Source of the DNA: Apophysomyces variabilis | Taxonomy: Eukaryota; Mucoromycota; Mucoromycetes; Mucorales; Mucoraceae | Assembly: GCA_002749535.1 (NCBI GenBank) | Contig: MZZL01000379.1 | Location: forward strand, 272,006-336,005 | Direction: 5' to 3' | DNA length: 64,000 nt | Part shown: positions 47,153 through 58,000 of the stretch, piece after piece | Layout of the letters: the number at the start of each line of letters is the position of its first letter | How positions within the stretch are numbered: position 1 is the first letter of the stretch | Notes under the pieces: model-generated | What the model saw: only the letters and a program-made list of their open reading frames with translations | The model's database searches: none | What the model was told of the DNA's origin: nothing | Translations under genes and position numbers: made by a program

Positions 47153-49432
47153 TTATTTTTTGCTGGAAGGGTTTAATACCCTTTGCCACGAATCAAATAA
47201 CACAGACTGTTTCAACGATTCCGGCAACAAACGATTGCGTTCAGGTGGAATGAAGAACTTGGCACGAGAGAAGCATCTCTCCGAAGGAACTGATGTGGCA
47301 GGGACAGCAAGGTAACGACGCGCCATTTGAGAGAGCTGACTCCACTGACTGCTGCGACTTTTCCAGTATTGTAGAACTTCCACATCTTGATAACTTGGCG
47401 GTTCCGCAACGTAATCACGCAGCTGATCCCGTGGAGCCCTTGGACCAAACAGTTGGATGGTGTCAGCTTGCTGTGAAGATGTTGGTTCTGTTTCTGGCCG
47501 AAATTCATCTTGCCACACCTTTTCCACCGCTGATTTCGCTTCCCTAATCCAAGTAGATGGCCATTTGATTTCAGACCACCACTTGTACTTTGCGCGAGGG
47601 TCCATGGCGGTTGCAACGTAGTATACCGGCGCTGTTGTCTGGGTGTAATACTTCTTCAACTTCTCATGAGCGTAGTCAGCAGCAGTAGCAATTATTGGAA
47701 AGGACTACCAAAGTAAAAAAAGGTAAGCATCATGTTGATATTATTTTTATAGCTTTCATACTTACTTCAGACTTTGCTTCCTTGTATTTTTCAATATGAT
47801 CGAATAACCAATTGTACGCAACAACAGTTGTGTTGATGGACGGATAATTGGAGGCAGAAAGCAATGCAGTGAATTGATCGAAGCCAGTAAGTAACGTCTG
47901 AAGCTCATGCACTTGTACCCAATCTTCTGTGGAGAGTGCATATGAAGAAAGATCGTCTATTGCTCGGCATGTCTGATTGTAAGCCTCACGTTGTTCATAT
48001 GCACGTCGTAGCATGATTAAGGTTGAGTTCCATCGCGTTTTCACATCCACGGCTAATTCCTTCGTTTCTAGCTTGTTCACTCCACAAGATCTCTTGTATA
48101 TCTCTCTTCTTTGTGGCGATGACCGGATCTTAATTATACCATGACGAAGACGGTTAACAATACCTCCTACAGTATGTTATTAATATGATTGTTTTTGGCT
48201 TGTAATGGAAAACTTACCAATATCTTGGATTGCATCAGCTTGTATATGCTCTTGTATTTCACCGGCCACATCAGGTTCTTCATCTTGATCGATGACAGCC
48301 AAGCTCTTGGAAAGAATTGCTTGTACCGCCAAGTTAAAGATGTGCCCAATGCATGAGATATGATTGTTTGCCGCCTGGAATATATCACTTCCCAACATCC
48401 GTTCCAATTCTCTTGCTAACGCTTTCATGTTGGATGCATTATCGGTTGTCAAGAAAAACGGTTTGGAAGCAACGCCCAACTTTCGCAAAACTGCCACCAT
48501 TGTCTCCGCCATGTTTACCGCAGAATGAGGTCCATTAAGAGGTTCAAAACCTATAATGATAGAGTTTGCCTGCCAATCCTCATTGATCCAATGGGCGGTA
48601 ATCCCTAGGAAGGCGTCCTGCAAATCGCTTGTCCAACTGTCCATAGTATATGCCAGGTAAGGTTGCTCTTGAAGCAATTCAACGATTTGTTGTTCATACA
48701 ATTGGTACGATTGCTCCAGGTCACGCTTGATCGTTGTTGCACTTGGTAACTTCAGGCTACTCATGTCAGGTGCACGATGGGCAAGGTAAAGCAGGTCTTG
48801 CAATGTCTTCCGCTCAACTGAAGTGTAAGGAGAAGCAGTGGCAATCATGTCGGCAAGAAGAAGTTGACGAAACTTTTCTTTAGAAAACGGTTGGCTTGAT
48901 GTTACTCCTTGGACATTGGTAAGGAACGCTTCAAGTGGACCAGCTGTTGGCACCAATGCGCCTGAATTCGCAGGAGGAGAATGCTCATTAATGCGATGCT
49001 TGCTCTTGAGATGGGTAAGCATGTTGCTAGTAGATCCACCAACGTTCGTATAACGGCACTTGCATGGAACTCCACTTGCGCTTATGTAGTTACAGACGAT
49101 TTTGTTGACACCTTTGATTCGTTTATGAGACGCCCATCCATTGACAAAAATCCAACTATTAGGAGATCGTTTCTTTTTGTTCGGTGGTTCATCTGAAGAG
49201 GAGAGATCGTCCGATTGTTCATCGTCATTAGCCTCAGTAACGACAGACATAAATGACCCTTGTCTTTCAAGACTAGACATTGGATCATTGATTTGGCTAT
49301 CAGTAGCCTGCGAAGACAATGTATCCTAATATGTAAGGTCAGCTATTGTTGTAGCAAATTGTTTCTTACGTCAGTCATTCCAGACAAACGTCTTTGAGCG
49401 GATGCAGAGGATTCAGCGAAAGAGTATGGCAT
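47153..49432 (-). CDS. hAT transposase with BED zinc finger
   Basis: Four exons. Exon 1 starts MPYSFAESSASAQRRLSGMT and splices in frame to DTLSSQATDSQ. The BED-type finger is at C-x-C...H-x4-H: NYISASGVPCKCRY then LTHLKSKHR. The catalytic RNase-H-like core shows YTMDSWTSDLQDAF (first Asp), FFLTTDNASNMKALARELE (second Asp) and SCIGHIFNLAVQAIL. After introns come KTRWNSTLIMLRRAYEQRE and the dimerisation domain: RYLAVPATSVPSERCFSRAK and ERNRLLPESLKQSVLFDSW. Reading frames and splice signals are intact, so this copy may encode an active enzyme. Length, about 700 residues, is usual for hAT. Confidence 0.9.
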
Positions 49433-50340
49433 GGTAATGGATGACAACGAAAAAAAGGTAAGGATGAACAATAATATTTTGATAAACTGCCTTTTTACCT
49501 TTATTACGATGATCTTTATATACCTTATTGCCGCAGTCAATATCACTACAATACATACCTCACTATAACTGCGGCAGGGAGGATATTATGTAAGTTTTAC
49601 TGCGACAGTTTATTTTTCTACTTTTTACTGCAGCAAAGAGTAATGTTACACAGCTATGTTATTGTGATAACGTGTCAAAACTTAGTAAGCTTCATAAGCG
49701 TTAGAGACGAATAATTATAGGTAAGGATAAATGATAGCTTAAAACCAATATGTCTTCGTTATTACCACTTGAAAGAGAAATGTTATCAAAAATAAAGTAT
49801 AAGTTAAATCTAGAGGCTACATCTCTCCTTTCTTTTTTTTTTCTTTTCTGACGGCATTAGCATTCTTAATCGCGCAATCAGTTTATGTATTTCATTTGTC
49901 CCAAGATTGTAACAAATGGTCTGTCTAGCTTAGACTTCGGACGCATGTATATGTTTGGTTTTGTGTTAATTCTATTTCTACTGACAACTCAGCTCATGAA
50001 CAACGCCTAATCTGTTTTACATGCTGCAATCCATACTAGCTAGAATCTGTCCACACTATGTTCTACTACCTGTATTTTAGTCCCATCTCCTTTCTAATTC
50101 TAATTTATAACGCATTTTGGTAATCCCGCTCCACCACGGATTAGGACAATTACCCTCAATGTCTTATTGACGGTATGTTTAGAAAGTAATGAATAGCGAC
50201 GTTGTACTAACGATTCTGAATCGTTGTAATGCTTAACTGAGAGAGACAATACTAAGCTATACGCTAACGCACAGTATTCGTCAATAAAATAATTTTTACT
50301 TTGTACAGATACCATCAATAATCCTATTAAGAAATAAACA

Positions 50341-50406
50341 TACCTTTCTTCACGGATTAAACGAATCGAATCGAATAAACGAATGACGAATATTTGCCGA
50401 TCCCTA
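50341..50406. repeat. hAT subterminal repeats, right end (shortened)
   Basis: Contains ACGAATCGAATCGAATAAACG and an ATTCGTC motif next to the terminus. Compared with copy 2 (63347 onward), about 81 bp between two GATTCGATTCG direct repeats are missing here. Confidence 0.75.
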
Positions 50407-51236
50407 AACATGACATATGTTTTAATGGTACAGATTTTTTTTTACGTTGTAACTTGATTATTCATCAAGATAATCTTTTGTAGGCCTATATATAATGTTG
50501 CCGTTTGTTATTGCTATGCCGTATGTTTTACTAATTATCATTTTTTAAATTCTATGCTTCTTTAGCCTTCAGTAATTAGGTAAGATTATATAGATCCAAT
50601 CGTAAAGTTAGATACCTGTTCATATATTATATTATATATCTTTAATAAAATAAAAATGTTTGTTTTCTCTATATATAAGGCTAAGAAGTGTTGTTGTACA
50701 TGATAAAGAAGTGTATTTTATTGGCTAAAATAATGAATGCAATGAAAAGAGCATCCAATCAGAAAGACTAGATAAGAATCATTAGTGTGGTATTCTGATA
50801 AAGTGTATTAAGGTAGATTCATAAGCCATATCCTTTACATACATCAATTGGACTTGTTTCAGATGTATGATCTCCATTACAAATAATTTATTCTTTAATC
50901 GTTAGACATGGGTTCTTAGTTCATAATCCTTCTTTCAGGAATAAACATCAGTCTCAACGTATTCTCTTGTTTGAGTCTCTGTGTCTGATCTATTATCCAT
51001 CTTAATACAACAATTAGCTCCAATAGCATGTATTATTATAAGCAAGTTAATCCAATAAAAGAGCTTAAAGAAAAGAATATGGTCAAATAGAATTCTAATG
51101 TTAGTTGTTAAATGCATACAACTTAGTCCAATAGCATTAACATAATTACATCTAACACATACTGTTTTATCCAATTAATAACGGTATAGAAGGTGGATAA
51201 AACGTGGGTAAAATGTGAGTAAAATGTGGGTAATAT
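50407..51236. other. A+T-rich spacer between hAT and LTR-like units
   Basis: About 0.8 kb of very A+T-rich sequence with no frame of interest. A short AAAATGTGGGTAA-type tandem repetition begins near 51190 and leads into the first LTR-like unit. Confidence 0.45.
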
Positions 51237-51712
51237 TTGACATTTTACCCAGATTTTACCCAGGGTAAAACGTCCTTTCAACTGCAGTGATCAGTTATTC
51301 TTTCTTTATTTTGATCTTACTTTTGACACTTTAAACAGAGGTAAACACTAAGGACATAGGTTAGAAAAAACATGCAATCACTGGAAAAGAATGGGAGGAA
51401 GGATTCAGTTGTGTTTTCCAAGTTACACCAAATGACCATTTACATTTGAAGCAGATGTGCATGTACAAATAATTGATTGTAGTGTACCAACTAGGTCCAT
51501 AGAAGTTGTGCACATACAAGGCAGGTGTGCACCAAAGTAAGAGCAAAGGTCGCACACCTAGGCCAACGTTTAGTATACCTAGCCGTGTACTTCTTGAAGA
51601 GCAAGACAAACTTTCCACCATTCTTACTCCCAAAGGCTCCATCTTTTCATTCTTTCCATGTTGCATTTACTCAGGTGATGAGGCCAGAAAAAACTATCAC
51701 ACAAGGTGTTAA
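51237..51712 (-). repeat. Diverged LTR-like unit A
   Basis: On the minus strand it begins TTAACACCTTGTGTGATAG, then TTTTTTCTGGCC, which aligns with the starts of units B and C, and ends in CTGGGTAAAATCTGGG. It is the most degraded of the three and internal borders are vague. Confidence 0.4.
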
Positions 51713-52357
51713 AACCTGACATATACAGTGCTTTGTCTTATGACAGAAGGGTACAAAATAAAAAGAATACAAATATACATGGGAAGGGAAGGGGCGCACA
51801 ATAAATATAACACTTAGAAGAAAAGGATACAATGTAATCGCAATTGATAAAAGGGGAAGGGTACAATAAGATAATCTCAACTATAAGAAGAGTGTTAAAG
51901 AATTTTAAAAGAGAATAATAAAATAAAGGTGATTGAAAGAAGGAAATACAATAATAGAAGGGTACCAAAAAAAAAAGGCTCTAGTGAAATACACAATAAA
52001 CTTCTGTCAATTATATGCTTCAATGATCCTCAGCAATCTAATGACAACAATATAACTTGACCAAGACAAATTTCAGAGTGTAAATAGAGCTTGAGGCACA
52101 AAAAGGGTTTTTTGGATGTCATTCCTGCACACTTTTCCATTCCCTTTGTCCTCATCTTTTTATTAATGGAAAACTTCTACTAAACTTTGTACTAGTGAGA
52201 CAAGATCTTTAGAAGAGGAAACTAATAAAAGAATAGATGAAACAGAAGACAGCAATAATAAACAAAAGAAAATAATTATGAATTATACTATCTTGACTTA
52301 AAAGACAACAGCGTATATGTTAGGATAGAACAATAAAATGCAGAGATGATAGCGTCG

Positions 52358-52698
52358 TGTAACACCGGTTTTACCCAGGTTAAGGTCAAGTGGTAGGTTC
52401 ATCATTCACGAAAGTTGTGCACCATTGGAGTCTGTTGTGTATCTATCTTTTGGTTCGTAAAGGTAGTGTACCTCAAAAGACGCGGTGTACCAACAACTGA
52501 CAGATGTTGTGTCCCAGCCAAATACGTTGTGCACGAATTTCCCGAGATGTCGTGTACCTCCCAAAATGTGGTGCACTTAACCGAAGAAACTGGGAGAAGA
52601 CCAAGACTTTCCGTAGAATCGAGTATACGCAAGCGCTTCATTTCCGTATTTTTTTACTTCCTTGGGACGGCCAGAAATAATCGCCACGCACCGTGTCA
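52358..52698 (-). repeat. Diverged LTR-like unit B
   Basis: Minus strand: starts TGACACGGTGCGTGGCGATT, followed by TTTCTGGCCGTCC, and ends GGTAAAACCGGTGTTACA. The TG...CA ends and the shared start with unit C support an LTR. It is separated from A and C by spacers that are themselves related (both contain a CAGAAGGGTACAA motif and TTTCAATGATC...AATGACAACAATA). Confidence 0.5.
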
Positions 52699-53285
52699 AA
52701 CCTGACGCGTGCGGTGTTTGTATGGGGGTTGGAAGTACACGTTAGGGATAATAAAAGACGTTAGCAGAACCAACACTAGAAAAGGTATACAGACAAGAAA
52801 AAGATTTCGATAAAATAGATATACTAAGCGGTGGCAGAAGGGTACAATGAAATAGGATCTCAAAAGGCAATACAAAATATGACACAATAAGCCTATTGCT
52901 AGTTACTTGTTTCAATGATCGTCCGATGATCCAATGACAACAATAACTCAACAACAGCTAAAGCGAAACAACAATAAAGAGGTTTACAAAGGGAAGATAC
53001 AAAAAAGACAACCAACTGAATAAGTGCAATCTAAGCGTAGAATGCCACTTGTTTGATTGAGCAGAAAAGGTGTGGTAAAATTCGCTGTGGTTTTTCCTAT
53101 CGGATCCCACTATATTTATTTCCATTGCCTTTAAGAAAACTAAGTTTGTCCGAAGGCCAAAGACATATTAAGACTACCAATAGAAAAATGACGATAACAA
53201 AAGATACAAAAGGTGAAATTGTGTGGATAGGTAAGGTCCATGGATGTACTTGAGAGACAGATGTCGTGTGTAATTTATTACGACG

Positions 53286-53524
53286 TGTTACACCCGGTTT
53301 TATACACTGCATTGTTAACTTCAGGATTGTTCGGTCATTTTCGTTTTCCACTCGCGCACCCCCTCTCAGTGCACCCCACTTAGGTGCACTACAACCAGTG
53401 TAATTGTTGTGTACGTAAATCTGTTCATCGTGAATACTCTGGACATTTCCTGTGATTTCGATGCCAATTCCATGTTGATGTTGGTCCTGTGTACGGCCGG
53501 AAAAAACTACAACACATCGTGTCA
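53286..53524 (-). repeat. Putative 3' LTR of gypsy-2 (unit C)
   Basis: Minus strand: starts TGACACGATGTGTTGTAG directly after the purine-rich tract CCTAAGGGGGACCGCA (53525-53540) and ends AACCGGGTGTAACA. It lies 35 bp beyond the last codon of the gypsy-2 pol, the right place for a 3' LTR of 239 bp. The matching 5' LTR would lie past the hAT insertion outside the window. Confidence 0.6.
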
Positions 53525-53558
53525 TGCGGTCCCCCTTAGGCCGTACCAGGGCCACCAG

Positions 53559-53660
53559 TCATTCGAAGGTCCGTTTTTGAATCCATGCTTGGAATTGATT
53601 TTCCGCTCGCTTGACAGCTATATCAGGTACCATGGTTTTTCGTTGGTAATAGGGAACTAG
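53559..53660 (-). pseudogene. gypsy-2 pol, last codons beyond the gypsy-1 insertion
   Basis: Joining across the gypsy-1 insertion keeps frame: GDLLV then PYYQRKTMVPDIAVKRAENQ and a stop at 53559. This shows that gypsy-1 landed inside the gypsy-2 pol coding sequence. Confidence 0.75.
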
Positions 53661-54023
53661 TGTCGTTGTCGGAACCTGATTTCTGGAATTCGGATTCCTT
53701 TTGTGCCGACCCTGAAGAAGACGAACGAATCGGATCATTCATTGAGTTACAAGAAATCGAAGAAGACAATGTTTGAGATTAGATCATCGCGAAACATCAT
53801 CTATCGAATCAATGCGCTTTGAAAAGTTTTACGACAGAATGATTTTACCGATCCCGCCAGGCACAAAGAAAATATAAATAGAGAAGAAATCAGTAACAAT
53901 AAAATCATCTTTTTTACGATCCTTATTTTTATTTATCTTATCGTTTCCCTGATCCGCTGCAAGTGTGACCGATCGACTACGTTACAGTGATTCGGAATAA
54001 AACTCAGATCCAAGGAAACGACA
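53661..54023 (+). repeat. gypsy-1 5' LTR
   Basis: Starts TGTCGTTG and ends GAAACGACA, a 7-bp inverted border with TG...CA ends. It contains a TATA box and an AATAAA-like signal (CAATAAAATC near 53905). Confidence 0.93.
53873..53880 (+). promoter_or_regulatory. TATA box in gypsy-1 LTR
   Basis: TATAAATA inside the LTR, 335 bp upstream of the gag ATG; the probable core promoter of the genomic transcript. The same box is present in the 3' LTR. Confidence 0.55.
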
Positions 54024-54025
54024 AT

Positions 54026-54037
54026 TGGTAGCTGATG
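54026..54037 (+). other. gypsy-1 primer-binding site for initiator tRNA-Met
   Basis: TGGTAGCTGATG lies two bases after the 5' LTR. It is exactly complementary to the last nine bases plus CCA of the initiator tRNA-Met encoded at 45603-45674. Confidence 0.85.
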
Positions 54038-54090
54038 AAATTTCGCTCTACCGAACAACAGTAAGCAAGACAAGAATCGATTATCTGTAG

Positions 54091-54197
54091 TGTCAGTCAA
54101 GAGAGACCTGGACACGAATATACACCGTATTGTCAGTCAAGCGACTAGGACACAGTAAAGACGTCATTTTTCTGTCAGTCAAAGAAGACTTGGACAT
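54091..54197 (+). repeat. Three spaced repeats in the gypsy-1 leader
   Basis: TGTCAGTCAA followed by GA-rich sequence and GGACA occurs at 54091, 54131 and 54173, spaced 40 and 42 bp, between the primer-binding site and the gag ATG. Possible roles are packaging, dimerisation or Gag binding; this is inference. Confidence 0.7.
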
Positions 54198-54207
54198 ATT
54201 TTAGAAA

Positions 54208-55065
54208 ATGAACCAGCAACAACCGAATATGGCAGACATGGTGGCCATGATGACTGAGGCGCTAAGAACCATGCAACTGAATAACACTGGATCCTCCCCA
54301 GTAACCAAGGTCAAGGTTCGGGAACCAGACACGTATAAGGACGACCGTGTGGCATCTGTAATTGACAGTTGGCTACGCTCTATTGAACGCTACTGCGACT
54401 TTGTTGAGATTGATGGCGAACGGAAGGTGAAGTATGCCGTCACACTATTGCGTGGACGTGCAGAAGTTTGGTGGCGACGTCTGGAGGCCAATGACGAAAC
54501 GCCTGAGCAATGGGGAAGTTTCAAACGAAAATTGAACAGCGAATTTCGACCTGCACATACCTTGCGGATGGCCAGAGATCGGATGGCTGCGCTGCGACAA
54601 ACTGGTTCTGTTGAAACATACGTAGACACCTTCCAAGATATTCAACTGGATATTCCTTCAATGACCGACGAGGAGGCCCTAGACCGCTTTGTAAGGGGAT
54701 TACAAGATAATATTCGTATCCATGTTATCACCCGGGAACCCACCACGTTGGACGAGGCGGTCCGTGCAGCTTTGGCTTATGACAGTGGAAGACGAATTGG
54801 GCGTCTGGTTGAACAAACGCCGGTGTACTCCACAAACTCTTTCTCCATGCATCAGAACGACACAGCTACACCCATGGACCTTGATGTGGTGTCCAGCAGA
54901 CAACCCCGGTTCAAAAGAAGGGTTGATCTCTCCAATGTCGAATGTTTCTTTTGCCATAAGCTCGGTCACAAACGTGGTAGTTGCCCCGAACGTATTGCCG
55001 CCATACGTAAACTGGATCAGGAACATCAACAGCAGAAGTCGGATTTTCACCCCGCACAACTGTAA
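54208..55065 (+). CDS. gag: gypsy-1 Gag (capsid-nucleocapsid)
   Basis: 285 residues from the ATG at 54208. It contains a retrotransposon Gag domain (WLRSIERYCDFVEIDGERKV, AEVWWRRLEANDETPEQWGS, FKRKLNSEFRPAHTLRMARD) that forms the capsid. A single CCHC zinc knuckle CFFCHKLGHKRGSC (about residues 250-263) binds RNA. It ends at a TAA; the pol frame, shifted by -1, overlaps the last 54 nt. The frame is unbroken. Confidence 0.93.
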   Translation: MNQQQPNMADMVAMMTEALRTMQLNNTGSSPVTKVKVREPDTYKDDRVASVIDSWLRSIERYCDFVEIDGERKVKYAVTLLRGRAEVWWRRLEANDETPEQWGSFKRKLNSEFRPAHTLRMARDRMAALRQTGSVETYVDTFQDIQLDIPSMTDEEALDRFVRGLQDNIRIHVITREPTTLDEAVRAALAYDSGRRIGRLVEQTPVYSTNSFSMHQNDTATPMDLDVVSSRQPRFKRRVDLSNVECFFCHKLGHKRGSCPERIAAIRKLDQEHQQQKSDFHPAQL

Positions 55066-55076
55066 AGGGAGGTCAG

Positions 55077-58000
55077 TTGTGCATTACTGAAGATAAATCC
55101 TCCCCTGAGGCGAGTATTGAGCCCACAGTTAATCAAAAAGAATGTGAGACCCACATTAATAAAGAATCTGTTTTTCTGTATGATACTGTTACCAATGATG
55201 AGGAAGACATCGATGCCGATCTCAGAGACGACAGCTCTTTTTTGAAACAATTGAACACCGCTGCCGACACTGAGCTACCTCTTTACGAAGTCCAGATCTC
55301 CGACCAGCGTTGCCACGCCCTAATTGACAGCGGAGCAGGAGCCAATTACGTATCGCCTAAAATAGCGCAACTTGCCAGTACAATCACGACAATCCCAGCG
55401 CGGGAAGTGGAAACGGCAGGTGGACATCGGACCGCAATCACCCAGAAAGCCCACCTGACAGTTTTCCTCGGGGGTTATAAGGCAAGAGTTGATGCGTACG
55501 TATTCCCGACCAAGTTCGACTTAATCTTAGGCCGCACGTGGTTGCAGCACACTCAACCACACCCAGATTGGACCACAGATCAATGGCATTTTTCTAAAGA
55601 TGGTCGAGATTACGTATTGCACCCAGATAAACCACGAACCAGTGGTGATCAGCGGGATTATCTAGTGTCTGCAAAACAAGCTGAGAAGCTCGTTCGCAAA
55701 CAGGGTGCCGAATGTTACTTAGTACATTTTAATGATCAGTCTGTACAAACGGTACAAGCGACTGACTGGAACGGACTTATGGGCGAATACGCTGAAGTGT
55801 TCAAGGACGAACCCACAGGGATTCCTCCAGACCGCGGAATACACCACGTTATCGACACTGGGGATGCTAAGCCAGTAAATCGCCCGCCATTTAAGATGAG
55901 CCCTGCCGAATTAGACGAGTTGAAGCGGCAATTATCTGAGTTGCTCTCGTTAGGCCGAATACGCCCCAGTTCGTCGCCGTGGGGCGCCCCTGTACTGTTT
56001 GTGAAAAAGAAAGACGGTTCAATGCGAATGTGCATCGATTACCGCGCCCTGAACAAGGTCACTATCCGTAACACGCATCCGCTCCCTCGAATTGACGAAT
56101 GCCTTGACCGTTTGCGAGGAGCTTCGCATTTCACAAGTCTTGATTTGAAGAGCGGATACCACCAAGTGCGGATCCACCCAGCTGACGTCCCTAAGACCGC
56201 TTTCAACACTCGTTATGGACAGTATGAATTTCTTGTCCTTCCCTTCGGCCTCACTAATGCACCTCCTACGTTTCAAAGCCTCATGAATAATGTGCTTGGT
56301 GATTGCCTGGATGATTTCGCGTTGGTATATCTCGATGATATCCTTATCTTCAGTAAGAATGAAGAAGATCATATTAAACATGTCCGACACGTCCTGGATC
56401 GGTTGCGCTCAGCCCAACTTGTTGTCAATCTGAAGAAATGCGAATTTAACAAACGAGAACTGGTTTTCGTGGGCTTCCAAGTCTCTGCAGACGGGATATT
56501 ACCGGCACCGGATAAAGTAAAAGCGATTCAACAATGGCCTGTACCTACTAATGTCCAAGAGGTCCGTCAGTTCATCGGCCTGGCCCAGCATTACCGAAGG
56601 TTCATTCCAGGATTTGCCGGCATTGCCACCCCACTCACTGACTTAACCAAAGGCACTGGCCACAAAAAGCGACCCATCGTTTGGACGGAATCTTGCCAAC
56701 GTAGTTTCGATACGCTCAAATCAAAACTCACGGAAGCCCCAGTGCTTATGCCACCAGATATGAACAAACCGTATCGGATCGAGGCGGATGCATCGGATTA
56801 TGGTATTGGCGCCGTCCTCTTGCAACCAGACGACCACGGTCAATGGCGTCCATTAGCATATGAGTCAAAGAAGTTGTCTCAAGCGGAGCGCTCATATCCA
56901 GCGCAGGAACGAGAATTGTTGGCAATATTGCATGCTCTCCGAACGTGGCGTTGCCTCATCGACGGCGCAGATTACACTGTCTACACTGACCATATGCCGC
57001 TCAAGTATTTCCGTGCGCAGGCTAAACCCACGCCACGTCTTATCCGCTGGATGTCAGAATTCGAATCTCTGGATCCAGACATACAGTACAAACCCGGCAA
57101 GGAGAACCATGTGCCCGATTTACTCTCTCGCCGTGATGGCCCTGACTGCGATGCTGATGCTGAGTCTCTTGAACCGGATTATCTCTATGCTGCCCAAGTG
57201 GTTCCATCTTCTGAATGGCCAAAATTTTACGCACACCCGGAAGAGGAGTGGCCTGAAGACCTGAAACGTATGTTGGAAGCTGAACGCGACAACTTCGTGG
57301 TGCGCGATGGCCAAGTTTATCGAAAACTAAAGATTGGTGACTCCACCCAGGAAGTTCGTTATGTTCTTTTTGCGCGCCGGGCTGACCTAGTACAGAAATT
57401 TCATTGTGGATTTGGGCATGCTGGTCAAACGACACTGTATGACCTGATGCGTAAGCGTTGGTGGTGGCCGAAGATGCGCGCCGATATCCAAACCTGGTTA
57501 GCCAGCTGCCCTCAATGCCAACTCGCTGGCAATGCAAACCGTAACGTGCATCACGCTCCAATGAAACCCTTGACAGTCCCTCCAGCCTTTTCAAGGTGGC
57601 ATCTGGACTTTGTTGGTGAACTACCCTTAACGCGCAATGGCAATCGTTGGCTCCTGGTAGCAGTCGACTACGCTACCAATTGGCCTATCGCCCGTGCTGT
57701 GCCTGATGCTACTGGTGAAGCCATTGCCACGTTCTTGTATGAGGAAATTGTGATGCGTTTTGGCTGTCCAGAGGAGATCTTGTCCGACCGTGGAGCAAAT
57801 TTTATGTCGAAGGTGCTCGCCGCATACCTTGCTAAACTGAAGCAGCACCATCTCTTCACGTCCGCCTATCACCCACGCACCAATGGGAAGTGCGAACGCC
57901 TGAATGGGGTATTCAAACAGATGCTGCGCAAGTATGTTAATGGAGCTGTTCACCGTTGGGATGACTTTATCAACACTGCACTCTGGGCTTGCCGTATCCG

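Larger units (their letters stand above)
46507..50406 (-). mobile_element. hAT-family DNA transposon, copy 1 (about 3.9 kb)
   Basis: Bounded by short inverted ends: TAGGGGTCTCC at 46507 and, read inward on the minus strand from 50406, TAGGGATCGGC. Both subterminal zones are packed with copies of CGAATCGAATC/GATTCGATTCG, the sort of clustered motif that hAT transposases bind. An open hAT transposase gene lies inside on the minus strand. The 5' part (about 49830-50406) recurs almost unchanged in reverse orientation at 63347-64000. Flanking 8-mers at the two ends (ATCATGTT and AACATGAC) match at only five of eight positions, so a clean hAT target duplication is not present. Confidence 0.85.

Noticed and set aside
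50100..50411. Open frame shared by both hAT ends (also 63516-63734)
   Set aside because: The frames are identical because the two hAT copies are, and they lie in the untranslated 5' region of the element. No protein family is seen.
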